The position numbers and the translations under genes are program-made. A stretch of 64,000 nucleotides of DNA from Alphaproteobacteria bacterium (GTDB taxonomy: Bacteria > Pseudomonadota > Alphaproteobacteria > Micropepsales > Micropepsaceae), in NCBI GenBank assembly GCA_021325375.1, contig JAJPHG010000025.1, positions 62,001 to 126,000 on the forward strand, given 5' to 3'. A model generated the notes under the pieces. That model was not told where the DNA came from. It saw only the letters and a program-made list of their open reading frames with translations, and did not search any database. Positions 1-6,722 of the stretch are shown in pieces (positions within the stretch are counted from its first letter, which is position 1; each line of letters opens with the position of its first letter).

Positions 1-1
1 T

Positions 2-670
2 GTTCTGAATTACCGCATCAATCCAGTTTATCAACTCGACAAACTTAGCTTCATGCTTCAGCAGACGGTTCCAGTGAAGCATGGCTGGATTAGATATGGT
101 GATTGGAAAAAGAGAATACAGGAGAAATTCCCTAACGCTGATGAGGTCTATGACCTCTCAAGGGTGGTCGTGTCATCAAATCCCGACCAGCGGCTACTTC
201 GATACATCATACCTAAAAAAGGCGTTATCGAGCTAAAAGTGCCACACCGAAATCGACCGGGCGCGCTTAGAGAAATTTCACGAGTTATCGGCGGTCAAGG
301 GTACAATATTTTATCGTCGCGCCTTTCAAGGACACCTCCAACGGAGCGAACAGCAAAAACATCCGTTTTTGTTGCCGCCTGCGAGCCGTTGAAAGCTGGC
401 GGTCAAGTGAAAGAGACTGACTTCAATGAACTTCGTTCAAAGTTGAGAGCAATCGATTCGAAATACAGTATCGATGCTATTACTATCAACGAGGGGAAGC
501 TCGCGGAGAAGTCTCTCTTTCTCACACCAAAGAGGAAAGAGCTTGTTCAAATAGACACAGAAATTGCCGTTGAACGTGCGCAGGTGAGAGAGGAGGCGAG
601 CACAAAGTTTTTTTTTGAAGCACGGTCTTCATCCAAAGAAGTTTGTTTTCTTGTCCAAGCGCTTTATTGA
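2..670 (+). CDS. ACT-domain protein, 5'-truncated by window edge, possibly frameshifted
   Basis: The reading frame is open from base 2, so the gene begins left of the window; the first internal ATG is at 53. The middle carries an ACT-like ligand-binding domain: a beta strand IELKVPH, then RPGALREIS and the GYNI turn. ACT domains usually bind amino acids and regulate a linked domain. The last 20 or so residues, after a run of nine T (608-616), look like out-of-frame coding: removing one T would join this frame to the next ORF (615-1115). I therefore think this is the N-terminal part of one protein with a nucleoside-deoxyribosyltransferase-like C-terminus, or a tightly overlapping pair. Base composition is clearly more AT-rich than the rest of the window, consistent with transfer. 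Confidence 0.5.
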   Translation, partial: VLNYRINPVYQLDKLSFMLQQTVPVKHGWIRYGDWKKRIQEKFPNADEVYDLSRVVVSSNPDQRLLRYIIPKKGVIELKVPHRNRPGALREISRVIGGQGYNILSSRLSRTPPTERTAKTSVFVAACEPLKAGGQVKETDFNELRSKLRAIDSKYSIDAITINEGKLAEKSLFLTPKRKELVQIDTEIAVERAQVREEASTKFFFEARSSSKEVCFLVQALY

Positions 671-1115
671 TGCGGCTGCAAAGCATCGGGCGGTTTATGA
701 GGAGCAGGAGCGAAGTGTGAAGGAAATCGTGAGAGCCATCGAAGCATGTCAGTGCGCGGTGATCGAAGCGGCAAATCCGGGGAAAGACGAAAACAGATAC
801 TATGATATCCAGGTATACAGGGCTGTATTTTCGCGGCTTTGGGCGAGTGACGCCTGTGCCGTCCTCGCTCTGAATGAGGATGGCACAGGTCACTTGAGTC
901 TGAGCATCGCTCACGAGATTGGCTTCTTCTCCGGCAGAAACAGGCCTCTTAGGGTATTTACGTCAATCACCCGAGACAAAGACCCCGTATTTGGGAATAT
1001 CGTGGGTATGAATCGAAGCACATATGCTGATGGTGATGCGGCTTTTGTCCCGGATGGTGTCGACTGCTTGTACCTTGTGGCCAAACGTTGGGTCGAGAGC
1101 ATCGCAGACACGTGA
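615..1115 (+). CDS. Nucleoside 2-deoxyribosyltransferase-like / TIR-like nucleotide-binding domain
   Basis: About 160 residues that read as one Rossmann-like domain: an opening strand FVFLSKRF, a helix with RAVYEEQE, a second strand ACQCAVIEAA, then SDACAVLALNED and SIAHEIGFFSG, where the Glu before GFF is where NDT-like families keep a catalytic or binding acid. Such domains occur in prokaryotic immune effectors and sensors. The only available start is TTG at 615 inside a T9 tract with no ribosome site, and the preceding ORF leads straight into it with a one-base change, so it is probably the C-terminal half of the ACT-domain protein, made by slippage or broken by an indel. Function is inferred from fold resemblance only. 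Confidence 0.45.
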   Translation: MKHGLHPKKFVFLSKRFIDAAAKHRAVYEEQERSVKEIVRAIEACQCAVIEAANPGKDENRYYDIQVYRAVFSRLWASDACAVLALNEDGTGHLSLSIAHEIGFFSGRNRPLRVFTSITRDKDPVFGNIVGMNRSTYADGDAAFVPDGVDCLYLVAKRWVESIADT

Positions 1116-1231
1116 TGACGGCTCTTAGTACTTCGCGTGCGTGATGTCCTCTGGCCCTTTTTGAGCGAAGGGTAGTGTTCACCCACAGTTGAAACAAAAT
1201 CCCCCATATTGTTTCAATCTCGGGGGTCGCC

Positions 1232-1981
1232 ATGGCTTGGCTCGCTCGTGCGCTGGCTGCTTTGCTCGTCCTCGGCGCGGCGGGCTGCGGAAAGTCCTCC
1301 GCAGGGAATGGCGCCGGTGGCGGGACCGCAGGCGCCACGCCTGATCCCGTCGCGGCAAAAATCACCATTAACGTGGGGGCTCCGTTCTACGTCGCCATGT
1401 CGCGTGGCGAGGGCGCCCAGGACGGCATCTACGCGACCATGCTGGATGATAACGGAGAGCTCGGCCAGGGCGTCGGAGGCTGGGCGATGCTCGTCCCTCC
1501 CACCTATACCGCTGACATCGCCAAGACCAAGTGCTTCCCGGAGAAACTCAACCTCGCATCCGTCCCCGACGCCGGTTGGATGATGGCGCGCGTGCTCCAG
1601 CACGTCGAAGGTGCCGTGTTCGACAAGCAGGGTCAGTCCTATATGCCCGTCCCGAAGCTCTTCTCGACCTATCGCTTCTGGGCCACCAACGGGGACCGCT
1701 GGTGCGGGACCTGGTTCTATTACTATTGGGGAAACTTCAAGGCCAAGTCCGTGGCGCTCGTCAACGAGTTTCAGGCGCCGGACCCGAAGACCGGGGCCCT
1801 CACGACCATGCGCAGCTACAAGATCGTGGCCGAGTTCGTCCCGACCAAGGAACTATCGTCTGTGCTTCCGTCGGGCACTACCTTCGGCACGTTCACCTGG
1901 ATCATCGTCCTTGAGCGCGACCCCGTTTCCACAGTGTGGTTCGTGCTCCGCCCCGATGGCGCGGTCGCCTGGACGCCGTAG
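1232..1981 (+). CDS. Hypothetical lipoprotein
   Basis: A 249-residue protein with a clear lipoprotein signal peptide: hydrophobic MAWLARALAALLVL followed by the lipobox LGAAGC (Cys about residue 19) and a Gly/Ser/Ala-rich linker. The mature part is rich in Trp and Tyr (WCGTWFYYYWGNF) and ends in a predicted beta-rich stretch (WIIVLERD, VWFVLRPDG). I do not recognise a family. ATG at 1232 follows a GGGGG-containing stretch. It stands alone between the ACT/NDT-like ORFs and the Sel1 gene transcribed towards it. Codon use is GC-rich, unlike the AT-rich ORFs just upstream. Role unknown; probably outer-membrane anchored. Confidence 0.6.
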   Translation: MAWLARALAALLVLGAAGCGKSSAGNGAGGGTAGATPDPVAAKITINVGAPFYVAMSRGEGAQDGIYATMLDDNGELGQGVGGWAMLVPPTYTADIAKTKCFPEKLNLASVPDAGWMMARVLQHVEGAVFDKQGQSYMPVPKLFSTYRFWATNGDRWCGTWFYYYWGNFKAKSVALVNEFQAPDPKTGALTTMRSYKIVAEFVPTKELSSVLPSGTTFGTFTWIIVLERDPVSTVWFVLRPDGAVAWTP

Positions 1982-2015
1982 TCCAGCCGTCGTCGCGCGC
2001 GTATGAGCCTCGGGA

Positions 2016-2954
2016 CTAGGGGGCCGCATGAGTGAGGGAATAAATACTCCTCGGATGCTGCACCACTTCCGTTGCAAGCCATTGCTTAGCGCGCTCCCGC
2101 GCATCGTTCCTCTGTGCTTCGGTCAGAGACGGTTCGAGCTTGGCTCTCAGCTGTTGCGCCGTGGGGTCGCCCTCACTCGACGCGATGACTGCCCACATGT
2201 AGGCCGTCGGGATGTCCTTCGTCGTTCCCTTTCCGTCGCGATAGAGTACCGCAATATACATCTGGGCGTTCTTGTAGCCCTGCTTCGCGGCAAGCAGATA
2301 CCATTTCATCGCTTCGCCATAGTTCACCGGGACATAGTTTCCCCGGCGATTGAACATGCCCATGAAGTTCTGAGCGTCGGCAATTCCTGCCGTCGCCGCG
2401 CGGTTGAGAAGGTCATATCCCTTGCCAGGGTCGCGCGCGATGCCCTCGCCACGCCACATCATCTTGCCTACGTAGTACTCCGCCACCGGGTCTCCTTGTT
2501 CCGAGAGCGGCGTCAGCACCGCGAGCGCCGTTGCGTAGTCCTTACGGCCGTACGCCTGCGCCCCGCGAATATCGTCCGGTGAGGCGATGACGGTTGCGGG
2601 CTGCTCGTCAGGGGTGGATGGCCGAGGGCCGGTATCATGACTAACCAGGGGCTGCGTCGGCGTCGAGGTAGAGGGCGCTTGCTTTTGAGTTGGTGTCGTC
2701 CCTGAGGAGCTTTGCAGCGCCATCGTCTCTTTGACGATCTGGATGACGAGCTCTCTAGTCATGAGATAGGTCGCAAAGAGCGCTATCACGCCAGCGGCTA
2801 CCACGAGATAGATGTTCTTACGGTATCTCTCGTTGAAAAGAATTCCCGACGACCCGACGAACAACACAGCCGCGATGATATCGACTATCCACATATCTGA
2901 GCCCCGCCCGATGCTCCTTGCGCGATTCCGTTCTATCGCAGGGAGCATCGACAA
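2016..2954 (-). CDS. Membrane-anchored Sel1-repeat protein
   Basis: Up to 312 residues. Two adjacent hydrophobic segments near the N-terminus (VDIIAAVLFVGSSGILF and IYLVVAAGVIALFATYLM) should anchor it in the inner membrane. A Thr/Pro/Ser-rich linker leads to Sel1-type tetratricopeptide-like repeats, recognisable by A..GDPVAEYYVGKMMWRGEG, A..GIADAQNFMG and A..GYKNAQMYIAVLYRDGKG. These repeats usually mediate protein interactions. ATG at 2894 (MWIVDII), directly before the first membrane segment, is an alternative start. The gene is convergent with the lipoprotein gene and lies downstream of the ardC-like gene, separated from it by a strong hairpin, so it is probably a separate transcript. Specific role unknown. 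Confidence 0.65.
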   Translation of the reverse strand: MSMLPAIERNRARSIGRGSDMWIVDIIAAVLFVGSSGILFNERYRKNIYLVVAAGVIALFATYLMTRELVIQIVKETMALQSSSGTTPTQKQAPSTSTPTQPLVSHDTGPRPSTPDEQPATVIASPDDIRGAQAYGRKDYATALAVLTPLSEQGDPVAEYYVGKMMWRGEGIARDPGKGYDLLNRAATAGIADAQNFMGMFNRRGNYVPVNYGEAMKWYLLAAKQGYKNAQMYIAVLYRDGKGTTKDIPTAYMWAVIASSEGDPTAQQLRAKLEPSLTEAQRNDARERAKQWLATEVVQHPRSIYSLTHAAP

Positions 2955-3010
2955 TAAAGCTCCCGCGCTGCGGGAAGCGCCGTTTGAAGGTCTTTGGACA
3001 AGCAGAAAGC

Positions 3011-3035
3011 AAGCCTCGGCATTGCGCCGAGGCTT
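3011..3035 (-). terminator. Hairpin terminator downstream of ardC-like gene
   Basis: Perfect 10-bp inverted repeat AAGCCTCGGC / GCCGAGGCTT with a 5-nt loop, starting 4 bases past the stop of the minus-strand antirestriction gene. On the minus strand it is followed by a modestly T-rich stretch (GCTTTCTGCTTG), so a Rho-independent terminator is plausible though the U-tract is weak. Confidence 0.6.
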
Positions 3036-3039
3036 GGGA

Positions 3040-3945
3040 TTAGGGCTGGCCGCTGCCAGCGATCACCCGCAGATATTCCACCGCTTGCTGTGCGAGTGCC
3101 GCCGCCGCGAAGATGGCCCGATTGTCCCGATTGAGAAGGTCAAGCCAGTGCGAGATATACGCGGCATGATCCGGGCGCGGCTCGTTCACGAGACGGAACG
3201 CCGAGCAGAGAAACGCCGCCCCAAGCTCGGCAACCAGTTCCTCAAAAGCATAGTCCCGGTCACCGAACCGCTTTCCATTCACGCGATCGAGCCGATGCGG
3301 GGCGCCCGTCCAATGCGTCAGTTCGTGCAAAAGGACGGCGTAGTACGCCTCGGTAGGTGAGCTGGTCGGCGTGCCCCGGAAGTGCTCCGGCAGCGGCATG
3401 GCGATGTGGTCGCCCTGACGGTGATAGCAGGCAGTATGGCCGCCATGCCGAATGTCGGCCTTGGTCGCTTCCACGAACGCCGCGATCTGCTCGTTCGTCT
3501 CGACTTCCGAGCGGCAGGGCGGCGCCGGCACGTCCCAACCTTCCACCTGATACGCATTGAAGACGTGCGAGTGCCGCAGAACGATGCGGGGCGCGTCGGC
3601 TTCGTCCGCTTCGGGCTCCGCGTCGCCGTCGAGCTTCTTGTAGAAGATGATGAGGGAGCCGCGCTCGCCCTTCCTCACCTGAGCGTCGAGCTTGCGCCAT
3701 TGCTCGTAGCTGGCCCAATACCCGGAGGGATAGAGCTTGGTCGCCGCCTGCGCCCACAGCGCCACCACGTTGATGCCGTGGTACGGCATCTCGGTAAGGG
3801 CGTTCTGAGGCATGGAAACGGGGACCACGCAGTCGTGCCAGGGCATGACGCAGGTTCCGGCCCCCGCCTCGATGGCCGCGACGATCTGCGCGGTCACGGC
3901 CTCGTACACGTTCGTTTTGGATGCGGAAAGAACTGCGCTTGCCAT
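3040..3945 (-). CDS. ArdC-like antirestriction protein (ssDNA-binding plus metalloprotease domain)
   Basis: About 301 residues from ATG 3945, chosen because GGGAGG lies 6 bases upstream; an in-frame extension to 3981 has no such site. The N-terminal third matches the ArdC N-domain (ssDNA binding): VYEAVTAQIVAAIEAG, WHDCVVP, MPYHGINVVALW, YWASYEQWRKL and the G.RG...IFYKK strand. The C-terminal half has the zinc-protease signature HELTHW with downstream acidic residues (FEELVAELGAAFLC). ArdC proteins, mostly carried by conjugative elements, protect incoming DNA from restriction. The gene sits alone between two hairpins in the element's core-function segment, which fits early expression after transfer. 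Confidence 0.9.
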   Translation of the reverse strand: MASAVLSASKTNVYEAVTAQIVAAIEAGAGTCVMPWHDCVVPVSMPQNALTEMPYHGINVVALWAQAATKLYPSGYWASYEQWRKLDAQVRKGERGSLIIFYKKLDGDAEPEADEADAPRIVLRHSHVFNAYQVEGWDVPAPPCRSEVETNEQIAAFVEATKADIRHGGHTACYHRQGDHIAMPLPEHFRGTPTSSPTEAYYAVLLHELTHWTGAPHRLDRVNGKRFGDRDYAFEELVAELGAAFLCSAFRLVNEPRPDHAAYISHWLDLLNRDNRAIFAAAALAQQAVEYLRVIAGSGQP

Positions 3946-3965
3946 AAATACCTCCCATGCACAGC

Positions 3966-3993
3966 GGGAGCGCCGGACCATTCCGGTGCTCCC
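3966..3993 (-). terminator. 12-bp hairpin between RuvC-like and ardC-like genes
   Basis: Inverted repeat GGGAGCGCCGGA / TCCGGTGCTCCC around a CCAT loop, one G-T wobble in the stem. It lies between the stop of the minus-strand RuvC-like gene (4016) and the start of the ardC-like gene (3945), 20 bases upstream of that start. It may terminate the repressor/RuvC-like transcript or attenuate ardC expression. No strong U-tract follows. Confidence 0.5.
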
Positions 3994-4015
3994 GAATGCC
4001 GGGGAGGTCGGGCAG

Positions 4016-4543
4016 CTATGATTTGGTTCGGTTGACTGGTTTGCTCGTCACGGCAAAGTGCGTGATCGCGAGCGCAACGGCATCGAATAAGCTCTGGCGG
4101 ACATCCTCGCTCTCGCCCCATCGCTTGCGTTCGCGCGGCAAGCGGTGACGGAATATCTCGATCTGATCCGCGACCGAAAGCGCAATGCCGTGGCGGGTCT
4201 TGCTCCCGCAATGCTCGAAGCATTCGCGTACCGTGTCCCGGCTATAGATCGGCGTGTGGATGCCGCGCCCATTCGCCAGCCGGATCATCCGGTGGCAGAG
4301 GTCACGTATGCGCTCATGGCGGCGCGAGGGGCGTTGCTCGAATTGCTCGAATACGACCACTGTAGGTTTGTAGCGGTCCAACAGCCTTTCGAAGCGCTCC
4401 AGCGAATGGGCACTCCGTTTCGCCTTCACGGTCGCGAGGCCCCAATCCACTGGCATAAGCGGACCTTCAAAGAGCGCCCACCCGAACCCGCGTGACGTGG
4501 GATGAATGGCAAGTGCGAGCCCCGGCTTGTGGCGGGCGGTCAT
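4016..4543 (-). CDS. RuvC-like (RNase H-fold) protein of a mobile element
   Basis: 175 residues with the layout of RuvC-type nucleases: first strand LALAIHPTSRGFGWALFEGP, a WG turn, second strand VVVFEQFEQ containing a candidate Glu (residue 66) and a C-terminal helix SLFDAVALAITHF with Asp154. In active RuvC the first strand carries an essential Asp (usually Id...G.G); here that position is His14, so catalysis is uncertain. The ATG overlaps the stop of the upstream XRE gene by four bases (4540-4543), so the two are translated together. A DNA-processing role in the element is inferred; it could be a degenerate or DNA-binding-only member. Confidence 0.6.
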   Translation of the reverse strand: MTARHKPGLALAIHPTSRGFGWALFEGPLMPVDWGLATVKAKRSAHSLERFERLLDRYKPTVVVFEQFEQRPSRRHERIRDLCHRMIRLANGRGIHTPIYSRDTVRECFEHCGSKTRHGIALSVADQIEIFRHRLPRERKRWGESEDVRQSLFDAVALAITHFAVTSKPVNRTKS

Positions 4544-4887
4544 AGATGGTTGTTGTTAGGCTCTGAGCGCCTGATCATTTCGGACAGGAGCTTCAGCTTC
4601 CGCTTCGAGGCGGCATCACCCTGTTCTTCAAGCCGTACTGAGAACGACGAGGCGCGACGCATGATAGTTCGCTCCGCTTGCGCGTAGAGCGCGGGAAATG
4701 CTTGGCGCGCGTCCTGGCCGAATATGACCTGAACGCCGAGCATCAGGTTTTTCGTCGGTGCGAGCGCCTGGCTTTCGAACTTGGACAATGCGCTTTCGGT
4801 GATGCCGAGAAGGCCCGCGAGCTCAAGTTGGCTAAGGCCCCACTGCAAGCGGAGCGTTCTGAGGTAATTGGGTAGTAGCGGTGACAT
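4540..4887 (-). CDS. XRE-family HTH transcriptional regulator of the element
   Basis: 115 residues from ATG 4887; a TTG at 4899 is an alternative start. The N-terminus is a classic lambda-repressor-like HTH: YLRTLRLQWGLSQLELAGLLGITESALSKFESQ. The C-terminal half is helical and basic (RTIMRRASSF, KRKLKLLSEMIRR) with no recognised domain. It heads a two-gene unit with the RuvC-like gene. A sequence element 64 bases upstream (4951-4973) is nearly repeated upstream of the ATPase gene (6416-6438), the expected pattern if this protein represses both units. Confidence 0.75.
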   Translation of the reverse strand: MSPLLPNYLRTLRLQWGLSQLELAGLLGITESALSKFESQALAPTKNLMLGVQVIFGQDARQAFPALYAQAERTIMRRASSFSVRLEEQGDAASKRKLKLLSEMIRRSEPNNNHL

Positions 4888-4950
4888 GGCAACAAGCAAA
4901 ATAAAAGCGGTCCTGGTGGACCGGTGTTATCCTCCCAAGATGCAGAATGC

Positions 4951-4973
4951 CGCGTAAGGCGGCACTTCTTGAC
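4951..4973 (-). promoter_or_regulatory. Candidate XRE operator, copy 1
   Basis: A 23-base segment beginning CGCGTAAGGC and continuing GGCACTTCTTGA that matches 19 of 23 positions of the segment at 6416-6438, in the same orientation relative to the minus-strand gene downstream. The first ten bases also form part of a local inverted repeat (CCGC/GCGG). It lies 64 bases upstream of the XRE start. Binding by the XRE protein is inferred. Confidence 0.45.
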
Positions 4974-5087
4974 CTGTGGTAAACCCCAAACCAAGCGGAG
5001 GGACGGCGGGAATATACAAATCGCCCATCATGGAAAAATAAAATCTCTCTCAAAAGTTCATCAACCCGACGATGGTGGAATAGCCGC

Positions 5088-6386
5088 TCATACCTGAAAC
5101 CTCGCGGCAAGCGCTTCCACTTTCGGCTTCTCGGTCGCGGGAATTGCATAGACGCCCACGCTCTTGCGCGTCGTCAAATGCAGTCGCGTTCGCACCATAT
5201 GCCCAATCCAGCGATTTGATCTCGGCCCGCCATATTCTGCGCCGTGCTCTCGATTGAAGCGGTCGGCAACATCTTTCAAGGCCACACTTGCTCCATCCGC
5301 AGAGGCGAAGGCATCACCGATAGCCTTGATAATTCGAGCTTCGACGGTCTCGCGCTGTTCGGCCAGCGTCGCTTGGTATTCTTCGACGAAAGCGCGTTGG
5401 ATTTCGGAGCGTAGGGCGGTGTCGTCAATAAGGCTCAAGAGCGGAGCAGCAGTCTGGTTGAGACGCGGCTCCACGCCTTCCATAAGGGCGGCCGGGTCCG
5501 CTTTGATGGAGAAGAAGTTGCAGAACCGGAAGTGAAGGAGGCGGTTGCGGAGTGCCAGCGCCTCCGCTTTCATGGTGTCCGGTAGCTGTATAGCAATGTC
5601 CGCGCGCAGCTTCGATCTCCCGGTCTCCTCGGTGAAAAAGCGGCTTTCGAGGGCGCGGTCGTCGAACGAGCCCCGCATGGCGACGATCTTGGGACCGAAC
5701 ACCTTGAAGGCTTTCGGGTTGAATTCCCTATGCCTGTTCACAACCGTTCTAAGCACCGGCATTCCCCGCACGGTCCCGTTATTGAGGATCTTCACAATAT
5801 CCGCCCGCGCGTCGCTATACGGCAAATCGGCTTCGTCGAAGAGAAGCGTGCCGCCGAAGGCGTCGAGCGTGTGGAAGATCGGGGATGTCGTGGACGCCCC
5901 GCTGGCCGAGAAGGCTTTGTAGCAGAGGGAGCCTATGGTCATCAGGGCACGCGTCTTGCCCGTGCCGTATTCGCCGCGCAGGCGCAGATAAGGCACCTCG
6001 TTGAAAGCGTCGTGAACCCAGGTGAGGAGGACGTAGTACGAGGCGATTTTGGCGAACAGCGGCGAGAGATCGACATAGCGATGCAGATACGCCTCGATGT
6101 CTGCGATCAGTTCCTCCTTGGTGAAGAACTCCGACGGCCCCGACGGAAGCAAAACACACTCATTGGCAATGAGGTTGTTCGTTGGGGAGTACGGCATAAG
6201 GACTTCCCCGCTATCTATGCGAACCTCACGCTCGACATTCCAGAGGCCATCGAAGCGCGAGAGGGCTAACCCGGTCGTCCGCTTTGCGGGGTCGTAGACA
6301 AGCTCAATGAGCGTTCGATCTTCACACACACGCGAAACGGTCGGCGTAGGCCGCACATCCTGGCCTGAATGTTGTTCGTTGCTCAT
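5088..6386 (-). CDS. P-loop ATPase with C-terminal winged-helix region, replication-type
   Basis: 432 residues from ATG 6386 (MSNEQ); the frame extends to 6509 but overlaps the opposing gene. Walker A is GEYGTGKT (residues 138-145) and Walker B LLFDEAD (181-187), followed by an asparagine-containing segment (KILNNGTVRG) and an arginine-rich VRTV/FGPKIVAMRG stretch typical of AAA-fold helicases of phages and plasmids. The last 80 residues (VALKDVADRFNREHG, SNRWIGHMVRTRLHL) look like a winged helix. A replicative-helicase or primase-partner role for the element is likely but not proved. Divergent from the small gene and serine recombinase, sharing an intergenic region with repeat elements. Confidence 0.65.
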   Translation of the reverse strand: MSNEQHSGQDVRPTPTVSRVCEDRTLIELVYDPAKRTTGLALSRFDGLWNVEREVRIDSGEVLMPYSPTNNLIANECVLLPSGPSEFFTKEELIADIEAYLHRYVDLSPLFAKIASYYVLLTWVHDAFNEVPYLRLRGEYGTGKTRALMTIGSLCYKAFSASGASTTSPIFHTLDAFGGTLLFDEADLPYSDARADIVKILNNGTVRGMPVLRTVVNRHREFNPKAFKVFGPKIVAMRGSFDDRALESRFFTEETGRSKLRADIAIQLPDTMKAEALALRNRLLHFRFCNFFSIKADPAALMEGVEPRLNQTAAPLLSLIDDTALRSEIQRAFVEEYQATLAEQRETVEARIIKAIGDAFASADGASVALKDVADRFNREHGAEYGGPRSNRWIGHMVRTRLHLTTRKSVGVYAIPATEKPKVEALAARFQV

Positions 6387-6415
6387 ATCGGCAATGGTGA
6401 GAGCAACGGTCAATT

Positions 6416-6466
6416 CGCATAAGGCTGCACTTATTGAGTAGCGGTCACAAAGTCCCGCCTTATGCG
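6416..6466. promoter_or_regulatory. Divergent regulatory region with inverted repeat and XRE operator copy 2
   Basis: CGCATAAGGC at 6416-6425 and its exact complement GCCTTATGCG at 6457-6466 form a 10-bp inverted repeat spaced 31 bases. Positions 6416-6438 repeat, with four mismatches, the segment at 4951-4973 upstream of the XRE gene. The region separates the minus-strand ATPase gene (start 6386) from the plus-strand small gene and serine recombinase, so it could control both directions. Confidence 0.5.
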
Positions 6467-6494
6467 GATGCCAACTACGCGCGAATATGCGTCC

Positions 6495-6680
6495 ATGAAA
6501 AAGAAACAACCGGAGCGCCGTCCCGGCGAATTATTCGTGGACCGCTATATGCCGAAGGCGTCTGAGGAAGCGCGCGAAGAAGCTTATGCGAACCTGCGAG
6601 CGCTCGTGGCGCTGCTGGTGCGAATAGACGAGCGATTGGCGATCGAAGATCGGGAACGGCACGATTCGCGCGAATCCTGA
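6495..6680 (+). CDS. Small conserved-looking protein upstream of the serine recombinase
   Basis: 61 residues from ATG 6495 (MKKKQPERR); in-frame ATGs at 6462 and 6468 lie within the regulatory repeat. The sequence is highly charged: RPGELFVDRYMPKASEEAREEAY, then an amphipathic helix LRALVALLVRIDERLA. No domain is recognised. It lies 42 bases upstream of, and on the same strand as, the large serine recombinase, so it may be a recombination accessory (directionality) factor; that is inference from position and size only. Confidence 0.5.
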   Translation: MKKKQPERRPGELFVDRYMPKASEEAREEAYANLRALVALLVRIDERLAIEDRERHDSRES

Positions 6681-6722
6681 TGGCGCGGTAGATTCCGATT
6701 ACCGGACTAACCACCGGCCTAT

